In this document: piece by piece, positions 9,436 through 17,883 of the stretch
Numbering within the stretch: position 1 is the stretch's first letter
Layout: each line of letters starts with the position of its first letter
NCBI GenBank assembly: GCA_964649825.1
Contig: CAZYQW010000121.1
Location: 62,001-126,000, forward strand
Reading direction: 5' to 3'
Length of the DNA stretch: 64,000 nucleotides
Origin: CAZYQW01 sp964649825
GTDB lineage: Bacteria > Planctomycetota > B15-G4 > JADJEK01
Notes under the pieces: generated by a model
What the model saw: only the letters and a program-made list of their open reading frames with translations
Told to the model about the DNA's origin: nothing
The model's database searches: none
Program-made: the position numbers and the translations under genes

Positions 9436-12400
9436 ATGGAACGACCCGTGAACAGCCCGCGGACAGGGACGCCATCGGACGACGCGACGGCCGTCGATCC
9501 GTACCGGCTCGAGCGCGTTCTCGGCCACGGCGCAAGTGGCTGGGTCTACGCCAGTCGGCACGGCGACCGGCCGGTCGCCGTCAAGCGCTGTACACCCCAG
9601 TACCGTGCGGCCGCGGCGCAGGAAGCGGCCACGCTGGCCGGGATCTGGTTTCCGGGAGTCGTGCAGCTCCTCGATGCAACGGTCGATCCGGTCGATGGTT
9701 CGTTTCTGGCGGTGTTCGAGCTGATCGAGGGTCCGGACATCCTCGCCGCGACGGAGCACCTGGAACTTTCGGCCATCGCGAAGCTGTTCGCCGACGTGCT
9801 CCGCGCCCTGGCCTTCGTGCACCGACGCGGCCTCGTCCACCGAGATTTGAAGCCTCAGAACCTCCTCGTCAGTGAGCGGGGCGGCGTGAAGTGCGCGACT
9901 TTGATCGACTTCGGTCTCGCCCGCCCGCCGCGCACCGCGGGGGCGGTCGGGGGAACGCTCGCGTACCTGGCCCCCGAAGTGCTGGCCGGCGAACCGGCTC
10001 AGGTCCGATCGGATCTCTACTCGCTCGGAATCGTCCTCTACCAGTGCTTGGCGCGCACGCTCCCCAGCGTGGGCCTTCAGGGAGTGGAAGTCCTGCGTCT
10101 CCATGGGCAGGACGTGCGGCTTCCCGACGATTCCGCACGCACGCTTCCCCCGGAGCTCGTCGACCTGGTGCACTCGTTGCTGCGGCGTGATCCGACCCTG
10201 CGGCCGGGTTCGGCCGACGAGGTCCTCGACTCGCTGGCGCGCGCGGTCGGCGAGCCGCTGCCGCTGGAGACGACTCAGACGATCGAAGGACGCATCCGGT
10301 CCCTGGAGTTTCCGCTGCCGGCGCGTCTTCGCGAGCAGATCCGCGACCATGGCCTCGGACGCGGCGCGCTGGCCGTGACGCTGCCTCCTGGGTCCGAGGT
10401 GTGGCTCCGCAAGCTCCGGATCGAGTGGGCCGCCGCGAATCGAACCGTCTGCCTCCTCCGGCTCGGCGCGGGCGACCCCGCTCCCGAGGTCGTCGCGGGG
10501 CGTCCTCCCGCGTCGGTGGTCCTCGTCCATTGCGTCGGCGTGCTGGATGAGCGGGACGAGGCGCTCGTTCGCGACCTCGTCGACGCTGCGGCCGCGACCC
10601 AGGACTCGGCGGTCATCGTCGCGATCGAGGATGACCTTCCTCTTCCGGCGTGCCTCGCCGACTCCGCGCTTCCCCGCCTCGAGCTGCCGCGACCGGATCG
10701 CGAGGAGGTCGAACGCGTCGTGAAGGAGGCGCTCGGAGTCGACCTGGGCGAGGTCGAGCTGAGCCGACTCCGGGTTCTCTCCGACTACTCGGCGCTCTCC
10801 GTGCGCGATGGGCTCGGGGCGATGCTCCGAGCCGGGATCTTGGTCGAGGAGTCCGGCCAACCTCAATGGAACCGGAGCGCGCGCCGAATCCAGACGGCCG
10901 CCCCGACGAACCGAACGCGCGCCCGCCGCGCGGTCGTTGGACTCTCCGATCCGGAGCGGTCCGTGCTGAGGCTCCTCTCGCTCGCGCGAATCCCCATCGC
11001 GGCGGCGATCGTCGAAGGTTGGCATCTCCACGGCGGCACGGAGCGTCTCGACGGGGTCTTGGGCGACCTTCTTGCGAAGGGACTCGTTCAACCGGATGAG
11101 CGGACCGGGCGGATCGCGCTTGCCTCGGCCGCGCTCGCGGAAGAGGTTCGCAGCGGCTTCGACGGCGAGGCGCGTCGCGAATGGACGGCGCGTCTCGGCC
11201 GGGCGGTCCGGAGCGAGGGTGCGGATGATCCCGAGCGGCTCGCCGAGGCGGGCTGGCTCTTGAGCGCGGCCGGCGAACACCGCGAGGCTTCCGAGGCGAT
11301 CGTCGAAGCGGGCCGGCGGCTGCGCCGCGCGGGACGGACGCGCGAAGCGCGCGCCTACCTGGAGCCCTGCCTCGAGACGTCGGCCGACCCGATCGATCGC
11401 GCCCGCGTGCTGCGTTGGATCGCCGACTGCGTCTCGCTGGAGGGACAGAACGACGCGGCCTTGGCGCTGATCGAACAGGCCGTCCGGCTGGATGCGGATC
11501 CGGAGGATCTCGGCGCCTGCTTCGCGATCGCGGCGCGGAGCCACGACCGAAACGGCAACGCGTCGGCCGCCGCGGAGGCGATCGAACGGGGTCTCGCGGT
11601 CGCCGGGATCAGCGGCACGACTCGCGCGTTGCTGCTCACGACCCGCTCGATGCTGCTCCGGAATCAGTCGCGGATGGAGGCGGCGCGGGAGGCGGCCGAG
11701 GAGGCGTTGCTCGCGGCCGGGCCGGCTCCGTCCCTCGAGCGCGGCGCCGCGTTGATGACGTTCGCGAACGCCTCGGCGTATCTCGGACGGATCGAGGCAG
11801 CCGTCGACGCGTACCGCGCGGCGGAAGAGCTCGGCCACGTCCTCGACCGGCCGGACATGTCCGCGATGGCCGTCGCCAACCTCGGCCGGTTGCTGCTCGA
11901 GAACGGCCGGTTCCGTGAGACGGTCGAGACCCTGCAGCCGTTGCTCGACCGGCTCGAGCGAGGTGGCGACCTCCGGCACGGAGAGAACGTCCTCCAACAG
12001 TTGATCCTCGCCAAGACGGGGCTCGGCGACATCGTGGCGTGCCGTCAACTTGGCCTGAAGGGGCGGAGCTTCTTCGGCCGCCATTCGTCGCGACAGAACC
12101 ATGCATTGTTCCTCGCCGCCGTCGCCGCGGCGGAGCTGCGCGCCGGCAACTTGAACGAAGCGGAGCGGCTGATTCGGGAGAGCATCGAGATTCGAGCGGA
12201 GGTCGGTTCGGCGGCCGTGCAAGCCTTCGCCTGGATCGAGCTGGCGCGGATCGAGAGCTGGGCGGGGCGCGCCGATGCGGCGCGACGCACGCTCGTACGG
12301 GCTTCGCGTCAGGCGCGCCGATCCGGTCAGGTGGACGTTTGCGTGAACGCGTCGGTCGTGCTGGCCGATCTTCGTCTCGAGGGGCGCCGGTTCGCTGCGG

Positions 12401-14574
12401 CGCGCCGAGCGGCGCAGCGCGCGTGGGATGCATCCACTCGGATCGAGTCCCCTCTCCTCCTGGCGATGTCGGCGGTGCGCCTGGCGCGGGCGTGTTTCGG
12501 GACGGGTGATCCGGCCGAGGCGAGCCGCGTCGCCGACGAGGCGCTCGAGCGCGTGAGCTCGGTCGAGGGCGTTTCGATTCCCCTCCTGCGCGCGCTGCGA
12601 GCGCGATGCCGGCGGTTCGACGACGAAGGCGCGGAAAGCGAGTTCGGTTCCGCGCTCAAGTCGCTGTCGGTGGAGGGACACGCCGCCGAACGCGCGACCG
12701 TCGTTCGTTGGCGCTCGGAGTGGCGTCTGCGCGGCCTCGAGCCGGACGGCGACGCCAAACGCGCCGACGTGCGTCGCGCGGTGGTCCGCCTTTCCGGGGT
12801 TCGCTCCGACCTCGAGGAGTGTCGCGCGATCGCGGGGTCGCTCTCGCTTTCCCTCGGCGCGACGCGGGTCGACGAACTCGCGCGGGAGCTCGACGAGGTC
12901 GAATCACGGTTCCGGTCCGAGTCGAAGCCGAGCTCCGGCATCGCCCGGCACGTCACCTCGATGGAGCGGTTGCTCGAGGTGAACAAGGCGTTGAACTCCG
13001 AGCTCGATCCGCGCCGCCTGTTGAACCTGATCCTGGACGAGGCGATCACTCTCTGCGGCGCCCGGCGCGGGTTCCTCATCCTGGTCAAGGGCGTGAAGAT
13101 GGAAGTGCGCGTGGCACGGAACTTCGCGGAGCAGGACATCCAACACCCCGAGTTCCAGTTCAGCCGTTCCGTGGCGCGCCGGGTCGCGCTGTCGGGAGAA
13201 GCGGTCAAAGCGTCGAACGCGCTCCACGATCCGCTCTTTCGATCGATCGACTCGATCGCGCAACTGAAGATCACATCGATCCTCTGCGTGCCGCTGCGTG
13301 CGCGCGATCAGCTCCTCGGCAGCATCTATCTCGACCACCCGGACGTCGTCGACCGGTTCGACGACGTGGACCTCGAACACCTCACCGACTTTGCCGCGGC
13401 CGCGGGGATTGCGCTCGAACGAGCGCAGCTCTACCAGGAGAACATGGAGCGGGCGGAAGCGCTGGCATCGGCGAAGCAGGAGATCGAGCGTCTGAACGCC
13501 GCGCTCGTGAAGCAGGTCGAAGAGCAGGCGCGCGAGCTCGACGCGACCAAGGACACGCTCATGGCGGAACGTCGAGCGGCGGCGCGGCGTTACGACTACC
13601 ACAACATCGTGACGCAGAGCGCGAGCATGCAGGATGTCCTGAAACTGCTCGACCGGATCACCGAGACGGAGCTGCCGGTCCTCATCCAAGGGGAGAGCGG
13701 CACCGGGAAGGAGCTCGTGGCGCGAGCCGTCCATTACAACGGCCCGCGCGCTCACCAGAACTTCGTGTCGGTGAACTGCGCGGCCATGGCCGAACCGCTG
13801 ATCGAGGCCGAGCTCTTCGGGTACGTGAAGGGCGCGTTCACCGGGGCGGACCGCGATCGCAAGGGGCTCTTCGAGGTCGCCGATCAGGGAACGCTCTTCC
13901 TCGACGAGATCGGCGACATGAGCCTCGAGGTCCAGAAGAGGCTGCTGCGAGTGGTCCAGTACGGTGAGTTCCACCGCGTCGGCGGCAAGGAGACGGTTCG
14001 AGTGAACGTTCGCATCATCTCCGCGACGCACCGCGACCTGCGCAAGCTGATTCAGGAGGGTCAGTTTCGCGAGGACCTCTACTACCGCCTGAACGTGGCG
14101 CCGGTCACGCTCCCGCCGCTCCGGGAACGGGTCGGTGACGTTCCACTCCTCATCCGGCACTTCACCGCGGAGCTCGAGCGCTCTGGACTCTCGGCCGACC
14201 GCCGTTACTCGCGTGACGCCATGGCCGCCCTCGAGCGCCATACTTGGCCGGGAAACGTGCGCGAAGTCCAGAACGAGGTGAAGCGCCTTCTCCTGCTGCC
14301 GTCCGACCGGTCCAGCATCGAGTTCGAAGACCTCCCCGAAGTGATTAGAGGTCATGGTGTTACGGGCGCGCCTCCGGCGAGTCGTCCGTTGAAGGAAGCC
14401 GTCGAACAGTACGAGCGCGAGATCGTGCGGACGACCCTCGACGCCGTCGGGGGAAACAAGTCCGAAGCCGCCCGTCGGCTCGGGGTTTCCGTCCGTGGGC
14501 TCTACAAGATCCTGGAACGTATCGGCCTCGCCGACGTTCCCGGGGCGGGCCGCCGTCCCAACCGAGGTGCGTGA
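9436..14574 (+). CDS. Ser/Thr kinase - TPR - GAF - sigma54 activator - Fis HTH fusion regulator
   Basis: 1712 residues. Kinase domain, about 15-270: glycine loop GHGASG, VAVK lysine, catalytic loop HRDLKPQN (about residue 135), DFG and APE, all intact. About 275-485: a domain positioned like the ATPase of PknK/MalT-type kinases but with no Walker A visible. About 490-1120: TPR-like helical repeats. About 1175-1340: GAF domain (MERLLEVNKALNSELDPRRL). A coiled coil (1340-1385) leads to a full sigma54-interaction AAA domain (1390-1625): Walker A GESGTGKE, the GAFTGA loop that contacts sigma54, and LFLDEIGDM. The C-terminal Fis-type HTH is GGNKSEAARRLGVSVRGLYK. It should be a cytoplasmic transcription activator that senses a ligand or protein and may phosphorylate itself or a partner. 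It is monocistronic. Confidence 0.93.
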   Translation: MERPVNSPRTGTPSDDATAVDPYRLERVLGHGASGWVYASRHGDRPVAVKRCTPQYRAAAAQEAATLAGIWFPGVVQLLDATVDPVDGSFLAVFELIEGPDILAATEHLELSAIAKLFADVLRALAFVHRRGLVHRDLKPQNLLVSERGGVKCATLIDFGLARPPRTAGAVGGTLAYLAPEVLAGEPAQVRSDLYSLGIVLYQCLARTLPSVGLQGVEVLRLHGQDVRLPDDSARTLPPELVDLVHSLLRRDPTLRPGSADEVLDSLARAVGEPLPLETTQTIEGRIRSLEFPLPARLREQIRDHGLGRGALAVTLPPGSEVWLRKLRIEWAAANRTVCLLRLGAGDPAPEVVAGRPPASVVLVHCVGVLDERDEALVRDLVDAAAATQDSAVIVAIEDDLPLPACLADSALPRLELPRPDREEVERVVKEALGVDLGEVELSRLRVLSDYSALSVRDGLGAMLRAGILVEESGQPQWNRSARRIQTAAPTNRTRARRAVVGLSDPERSVLRLLSLARIPIAAAIVEGWHLHGGTERLDGVLGDLLAKGLVQPDERTGRIALASAALAEEVRSGFDGEARREWTARLGRAVRSEGADDPERLAEAGWLLSAAGEHREASEAIVEAGRRLRRAGRTREARAYLEPCLETSADPIDRARVLRWIADCVSLEGQNDAALALIEQAVRLDADPEDLGACFAIAARSHDRNGNASAAAEAIERGLAVAGISGTTRALLLTTRSMLLRNQSRMEAAREAAEEALLAAGPAPSLERGAALMTFANASAYLGRIEAAVDAYRAAEELGHVLDRPDMSAMAVANLGRLLLENGRFRETVETLQPLLDRLERGGDLRHGENVLQQLILAKTGLGDIVACRQLGLKGRSFFGRHSSRQNHALFLAAVAAAELRAGNLNEAERLIRESIEIRAEVGSAAVQAFAWIELARIESWAGRADAARRTLVRASRQARRSGQVDVCVNASVVLADLRLEGRRFAAARRAAQRAWDASTRIESPLLLAMSAVRLARACFGTGDPAEASRVADEALERVSSVEGVSIPLLRALRARCRRFDDEGAESEFGSALKSLSVEGHAAERATVVRWRSEWRLRGLEPDGDAKRADVRRAVVRLSGVRSDLEECRAIAGSLSLSLGATRVDELARELDEVESRFRSESKPSSGIARHVTSMERLLEVNKALNSELDPRRLLNLILDEAITLCGARRGFLILVKGVKMEVRVARNFAEQDIQHPEFQFSRSVARRVALSGEAVKASNALHDPLFRSIDSIAQLKITSILCVPLRARDQLLGSIYLDHPDVVDRFDDVDLEHLTDFAAAAGIALERAQLYQENMERAEALASAKQEIERLNAALVKQVEEQARELDATKDTLMAERRAAARRYDYHNIVTQSASMQDVLKLLDRITETELPVLIQGESGTGKELVARAVHYNGPRAHQNFVSVNCAAMAEPLIEAELFGYVKGAFTGADRDRKGLFEVADQGTLFLDEIGDMSLEVQKRLLRVVQYGEFHRVGGKETVRVNVRIISATHRDLRKLIQEGQFREDLYYRLNVAPVTLPPLRERVGDVPLLIRHFTAELERSGLSADRRYSRDAMAALERHTWPGNVREVQNEVKRLLLLPSDRSSIEFEDLPEVIRGHGVTGAPPASRPLKEAVEQYEREIVRTTLDAVGGNKSEAARRLGVSVRGLYKILERIGLADVPGAGRRPNRGA

Positions 14575-14680
14575 CGCGAGTTTCTCCCAGCGCGGTCCGA
14601 TAAGTGCGGATATCATCCCGAGTGGAGGAGAGGTTCGGGGCTCTGCTCCACCTCCCGCCAAGGAAGCAGCGTGAGGCGCC

Positions 14681-15376
14681 ATGAGAATCCGAACGTTCGT
14701 GCTGAGCGTAATCCTAGGTTCGATCGCCCTGGCCGCGCCACGGGGATTCGTCGAGCTCTTCCGCGGAACGTTCGACGCGCCGGGGGCCGTGGCCGAGGTG
14801 GGCCAGTTCGTCGCCTTTTCCAACACAGGCAGCATCGCGATCGCGCCGAGTGCAAATGGCGGCAACAAGCTCGTGTTCGACGACAGCGGGACCAGCGGGT
14901 CGAACACGCTCTACCTCGTTGGGACGTTCGACAACAACCAGCTCGCCAGCGTCGGCTTGGTCTCGTTCACCTTCGAGATGACCCTCTCGGACTCCGACTC
15001 ACCGTTCCAGGCCGGGGTGGTGATCGACAACGCGACGTCGGACTTCATTCCGGCGACCGGGCCCGACGGCGAGGGCGGACACTTCCTGGGCGGCAAGAAG
15101 ACGCGAGGCGCGATCTCGTCCGGCCAAGAACTCGACGTGACGGTCCAGTTGTCGCGCGACAGCACCGAGGACGACTGGCAGCTCGACGTGTCGATCGCTC
15201 CGTCCCAGATCGAGTCGCCTACCCAGACCCCGGTCGCTCATCCCGCGGCGATGGTCGAGTCGACGATGCTGGCCGGGACGGGCGGCACGAACATCGTCGG
15301 GATCGCGTTCGTGAAACTCCCGGGCAACACCGGTTCGATCTCGCTCGACAACATCCACGTCGTCAACCAGAAGTGA
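14681..15376 (+). CDS. secreted protein of unknown function
   Basis: 231 residues. A clear signal peptide (MRIRTFVLSVILGSIALA) is followed by a beta-strand-rich domain (VELFRGTFDAPG, NTLYLVGTFDNNQ, VSFTFEMTLSDSDSPFQAG, ISLDNIHVVNQ). The pattern resembles the concanavalin-like fold seen in PEP-CTERM and LamG-type exported proteins, but there is no C-terminal sorting tail or membrane anchor. No catalytic residues can be proposed. A GAGG sequence lies just before the ATG. It sits 41 bases before coaB, probably without functional linkage. Confidence 0.75.
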   Translation: MRIRTFVLSVILGSIALAAPRGFVELFRGTFDAPGAVAEVGQFVAFSNTGSIAIAPSANGGNKLVFDDSGTSGSNTLYLVGTFDNNQLASVGLVSFTFEMTLSDSDSPFQAGVVIDNATSDFIPATGPDGEGGHFLGGKKTRGAISSGQELDVTVQLSRDSTEDDWQLDVSIAPSQIESPTQTPVAHPAAMVESTMLAGTGGTNIVGIAFVKLPGNTGSISLDNIHVVNQK

Positions 15377-15416
15377 CCGCGCGGGATGCGGAGGCAGAGG
15401 GAACGGCCTCTGCACG

Positions 15417-16100
15417 ATGAACGTCCTCATCACGTCCGGACCGACGCGTGAGCCGATCGACGACGTTCGGTTCGTGTCGAACGTGTCGACCGGCCGTCTC
15501 GGGGTCCGAATCGCGTCCGCCTTCGTCGAACGAGGGCATGACGTGGTTCTCGCCCGCGGGATCGGCTCCGCCCCGGCGCCGTCGCATCCTCGCCTCGAGT
15601 CGATCGAGTTCTCCTCGGCGGCATCGTTGCTGCAGGTGATCGAGTCCGTGCTGGCGCGTTCCGGGCCGAACGGCGGGGTCGACCTGTTGATTCACGCGGC
15701 GGCGGTCGCGGACTACGCCCCGGTGCCGGTCGCGGGGAAGATCAAGTCGACGGAGCCGGCGCTGACGGTCCACATGCGGCCGACCCCGAAGGTCGTCGAT
15801 CAGATCCGCATGCGGCACCCGACGCTCGACGTGATCCTCTTCAAGCTCGAGTCCGACGTTCCACGTGATGAGCTCCACGCTCGCGCTCGGCGCGCGGCGC
15901 GGCGAGTCGGCGCGCGCGCGGTCGTCGCGAACCTCTTGGGCGAAGTGAGCGCGAACGAGCACGCGGCCGACCTGCTCTCCGGGGATGGGCGCGTGACGTC
16001 ATTGGTCGGCAAGGGAGGAATCGCCATGGGCCTCGTCGCCGAGGCGGAGCGGATCGTCGCGGATGGTCGACCGGGAGGAGCGACGTGGGACGCGTCGTGA
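15417..16100 (+). CDS. coaB: phosphopantothenate-cysteine ligase (CoaB domain protein)
   Basis: Joins 4'-phosphopantothenate and cysteine using a nucleotide triphosphate in coenzyme A synthesis. 227 residues, the size of the CoaB half of CoaBC. The N-terminus ITSGPTREPIDDVRFVSNVSTGRLG matches the family signature ITaGGTREPIDpVRfIsNrSSGkmG. Further matches are HAAAVADYAPV, GKIKS and the substrate-binding lysine region PTPKVVDQIR. In most bacteria this domain is the C-terminal half of a CoaC-CoaB fusion. Here it is a separate gene, placed before coaC and overlapping it by 16 bases, so subunit order is reversed relative to the fusion. Confidence 0.9.
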   Translation: MNVLITSGPTREPIDDVRFVSNVSTGRLGVRIASAFVERGHDVVLARGIGSAPAPSHPRLESIEFSSAASLLQVIESVLARSGPNGGVDLLIHAAAVADYAPVPVAGKIKSTEPALTVHMRPTPKVVDQIRMRHPTLDVILFKLESDVPRDELHARARRAARRVGARAVVANLLGEVSANEHAADLLSGDGRVTSLVGKGGIAMGLVAEAERIVADGRPGGATWDAS

Positions 16101-16642
16101 TCGGGGTCGGAGGCGGCATCGCGGCCTACAAGGCGTGCGACCTCGTGTCCGAGCTGCGCGAGCGCGGCATCGAGAGCCGAGCCGCGATGACGCCCGCCGC
16201 GACGCGATTCGTGAGGCCGCTCGTCCTGGCCTCGCTGACCGGCCATTCCGTTCTCGTCGACGATCTCGAGGCCGACGCCGACCCGTCGATCCCTCACATC
16301 GCGTGGGCGCGTTGGGCGGACGCTGTGGTGTTGGTCCCGGCGACTGCGGACTTGATCGGGCGCGTGGCGCACGGACTCGCGGGCGATGCGCTCACGAGCC
16401 TCCTGCTCGCGCTCGAGTCGAGCAAGCCAGTGGTCATCGCCGCGGCCATGAACAGCGTCATGTGGGAAAACCAGCTCGTCCAGGCGAACGTGCAGCGCCT
16501 CCGCGATCTCGACGACGGCCGACGAGTTCGCTTCGTCGACCCGGTTCGAAAGCGCCTCGCGTGCGGCGAAGAGGGGACGGGAGGGCTCGCCCCGGTGCGC
16601 GAGATCGCCGACGCGGTGGCCGCGGCCGTGTCCGGCCGCTGA
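16085..16642 (+). CDS. coaC: phosphopantothenoylcysteine decarboxylase (CoaC domain protein)
   Basis: FMN-dependent decarboxylation of phosphopantothenoylcysteine, the step after CoaB. 185 residues. Motifs: GVGGGIAAYKACDLVSEL (FMN binding), an equivalent of the PASANT motif in VPATADLIGRVAHGLAGD, AAMNSVMWENQLVQANVQRL (the conserved AMNxxMW substrate clamp), and RKRLACGEEGTGGLAPV (catalytic-cysteine loop). The usual catalytic histidine lies in the segment IPHIAWARWADA. The start is GTG at 16085, preceded by the strong Shine-Dalgarno GGGAGGAG located inside the end of coaB. Confidence 0.9.
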   Translation: MGRVVIGVGGGIAAYKACDLVSELRERGIESRAAMTPAATRFVRPLVLASLTGHSVLVDDLEADADPSIPHIAWARWADAVVLVPATADLIGRVAHGLAGDALTSLLLALESSKPVVIAAAMNSVMWENQLVQANVQRLRDLDDGRRVRFVDPVRKRLACGEEGTGGLAPVREIADAVAAAVSGR

Positions 16643-16697
16643 TGGAGACGGAGGTTCGAAACAGGGAAGGGTATTCTCGGTGCGGTTCCTTAAGATC

Positions 16698-16742
16698 GCT
16701 CGGTCCGGACTGTCCGGGAAAGAAGCCTGCCGAGCCAAGGAG
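16698..16742 (+). promoter_or_regulatory. structured leader and Shine-Dalgarno of prfB
   Basis: A nested stem is visible: GCTCGG (16698-16703) pairs with CCGAGC (16730-16735), and inside it CCGGA (16705-16709) pairs with TCCGG (16713-16717). It is followed immediately by the Shine-Dalgarno AAGGAG (16737-16742) and, seven bases on, the GTG start of prfB. No U-run follows, so it is more likely a translational or mRNA-stability element than a terminator of coaC. Confidence 0.4.
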
Positions 16743-16748
16743 TCCGCC

Positions 16749-17883
16749 GTGAGCGAGCTACACGACCGTCTCAGTGAATTGCGTGACCGGATCGTCCAAC
16801 TCAAGGACTCTCTTTGACATCGTCGGTCAAACCGCGCGGAAAGCCGAGATCGAGAAGAAGCTGGAAGCACCCAACTTCTGGTCCGATCCGACCCGGGCCG
16901 CCGCCGTCATCAACGACTTGAAGAAGATCCGGGCCGTCGTCGAGCCGTACGAGGCCGTCGCCCGCCAACTGGACGATGCAGAGGTGTTGATCGAGCTCGC
17001 CGACGAGGAGGAGTCCGCGGACGCACGCGCGGAGGCATCTTCCGTGCTCGAGGGCGTGTCGCAGGGAGCCGAGAAGCTCGAGTTCACGCTGATGTTCAGC
17101 GGGCCGCACGATCACCGGAACGCCTACCTGTCGATTCAAGCCGGCGCCGGAGGCACCGAGTCGTGCGACTGGGCGCAGATGCTGCTGCGAATGTACCTGC
17201 GCTACTGCGAGAAGAACGAGTTCGAGACCGAGCTGATCGACTCGCTCGACCACGAGGAGGGGGGGATCAAGTCGGCCACCGTGCTGGTGAAGGGTCAGTT
17301 CGCGTACGGCTACCTCCGCTCCGAGCTGGGCGTGCATCGGCTCGTCCGGATCTCGCCGTTCGACGCGCAGAACCGCCGGCACACGTCGTTCTGTTCGGTC
17401 GACGTGACGCCGGAGTTCGACGAGGACATCGAGGTCGACATCGACCCCGACGACCTGCGCGTCGACACGTACCGCGCGGGCGGCGCCGGCGGGCAGCACG
17501 TGAACAAGACCGACTCCGCGATCCGGATCACGCACCTACCCAGCGGGGTCGTGGTGCAGTGCCAGAACGAGCGCAGCCAGCACAAGAACCGCTCCACCGC
17601 GATGAAGGTGCTGCGGGCCAAGCTCTACGCGCTCGAGGAGCAGAAGCGCGAGGCGGAGATCCGCGGGCTGTCGGGAGAGAAGGGTGACATCGGGTGGGGC
17701 CACCAGATCCGGTCGTACGTGCTGCAGCCGTACACGCTCGTGAAGGACAATCGGACCGGTGTCGAGAAGGGAAACGCCGCGGCGGTGCTGGACGGGGATC
17801 TGAATGGGTTCATCGAGGCGTACCTCACGTGGAACGCGTCCGGACGCAGGCCGCTGCCGAAGGGCGGAAAGGACCCGGAATGA
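16749..17883 (+). CDS. prfB: peptide chain release factor 2, made by programmed +1 frameshift
   Basis: RF2 reads UAA and UGA. The gene starts at GTG 16749 (SD AAGGAG). After 22 codons it meets an in-frame TGA at 16815-16817 in the classical slippery context CTT TGA C, preceded by the SD-like AAGGA at 16803-16807. Ribosomes shifting +1 at CTT continue in the frame of 16816 (DIVGQTARKAEIEKKLEAPNFW) to the stop at 17881-17883, for 377 residues in total. Family marks: the SPF anticodon-like tripeptide in LVRISPFDAQNRRHTSF and the catalytic GGQ in RAGGAGGQHVNKTDSAIRIT. The in-frame UGA is itself an RF2 codon, giving autoregulation. The stop overlaps the purH ATG (ATGA). Confidence 0.95.
16803..16818 (+). 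other. programmed +1 frameshift site of prfB
   Basis: Sequence AAGGACTCTCTTTGAC: an SD-like AAGGA, then CTT TGA C. This is the canonical RF2 recoding signal; low RF2 lets the ribosome pause at UGA and slip from CUU to UUU. The SD-like element is AAGGA rather than the E. coli AGGGGG, with similar spacing to the slip site. Confidence 0.92.

Noticed and set aside
9373..12681. 1102-residue open frame antisense to the kinase-sigma54 gene
   Set aside because: It is a product of high GC with few stops; its residues are Arg/Asp/Glu/Pro-rich with no family motif, and the opposite strand encodes clear conserved domains.
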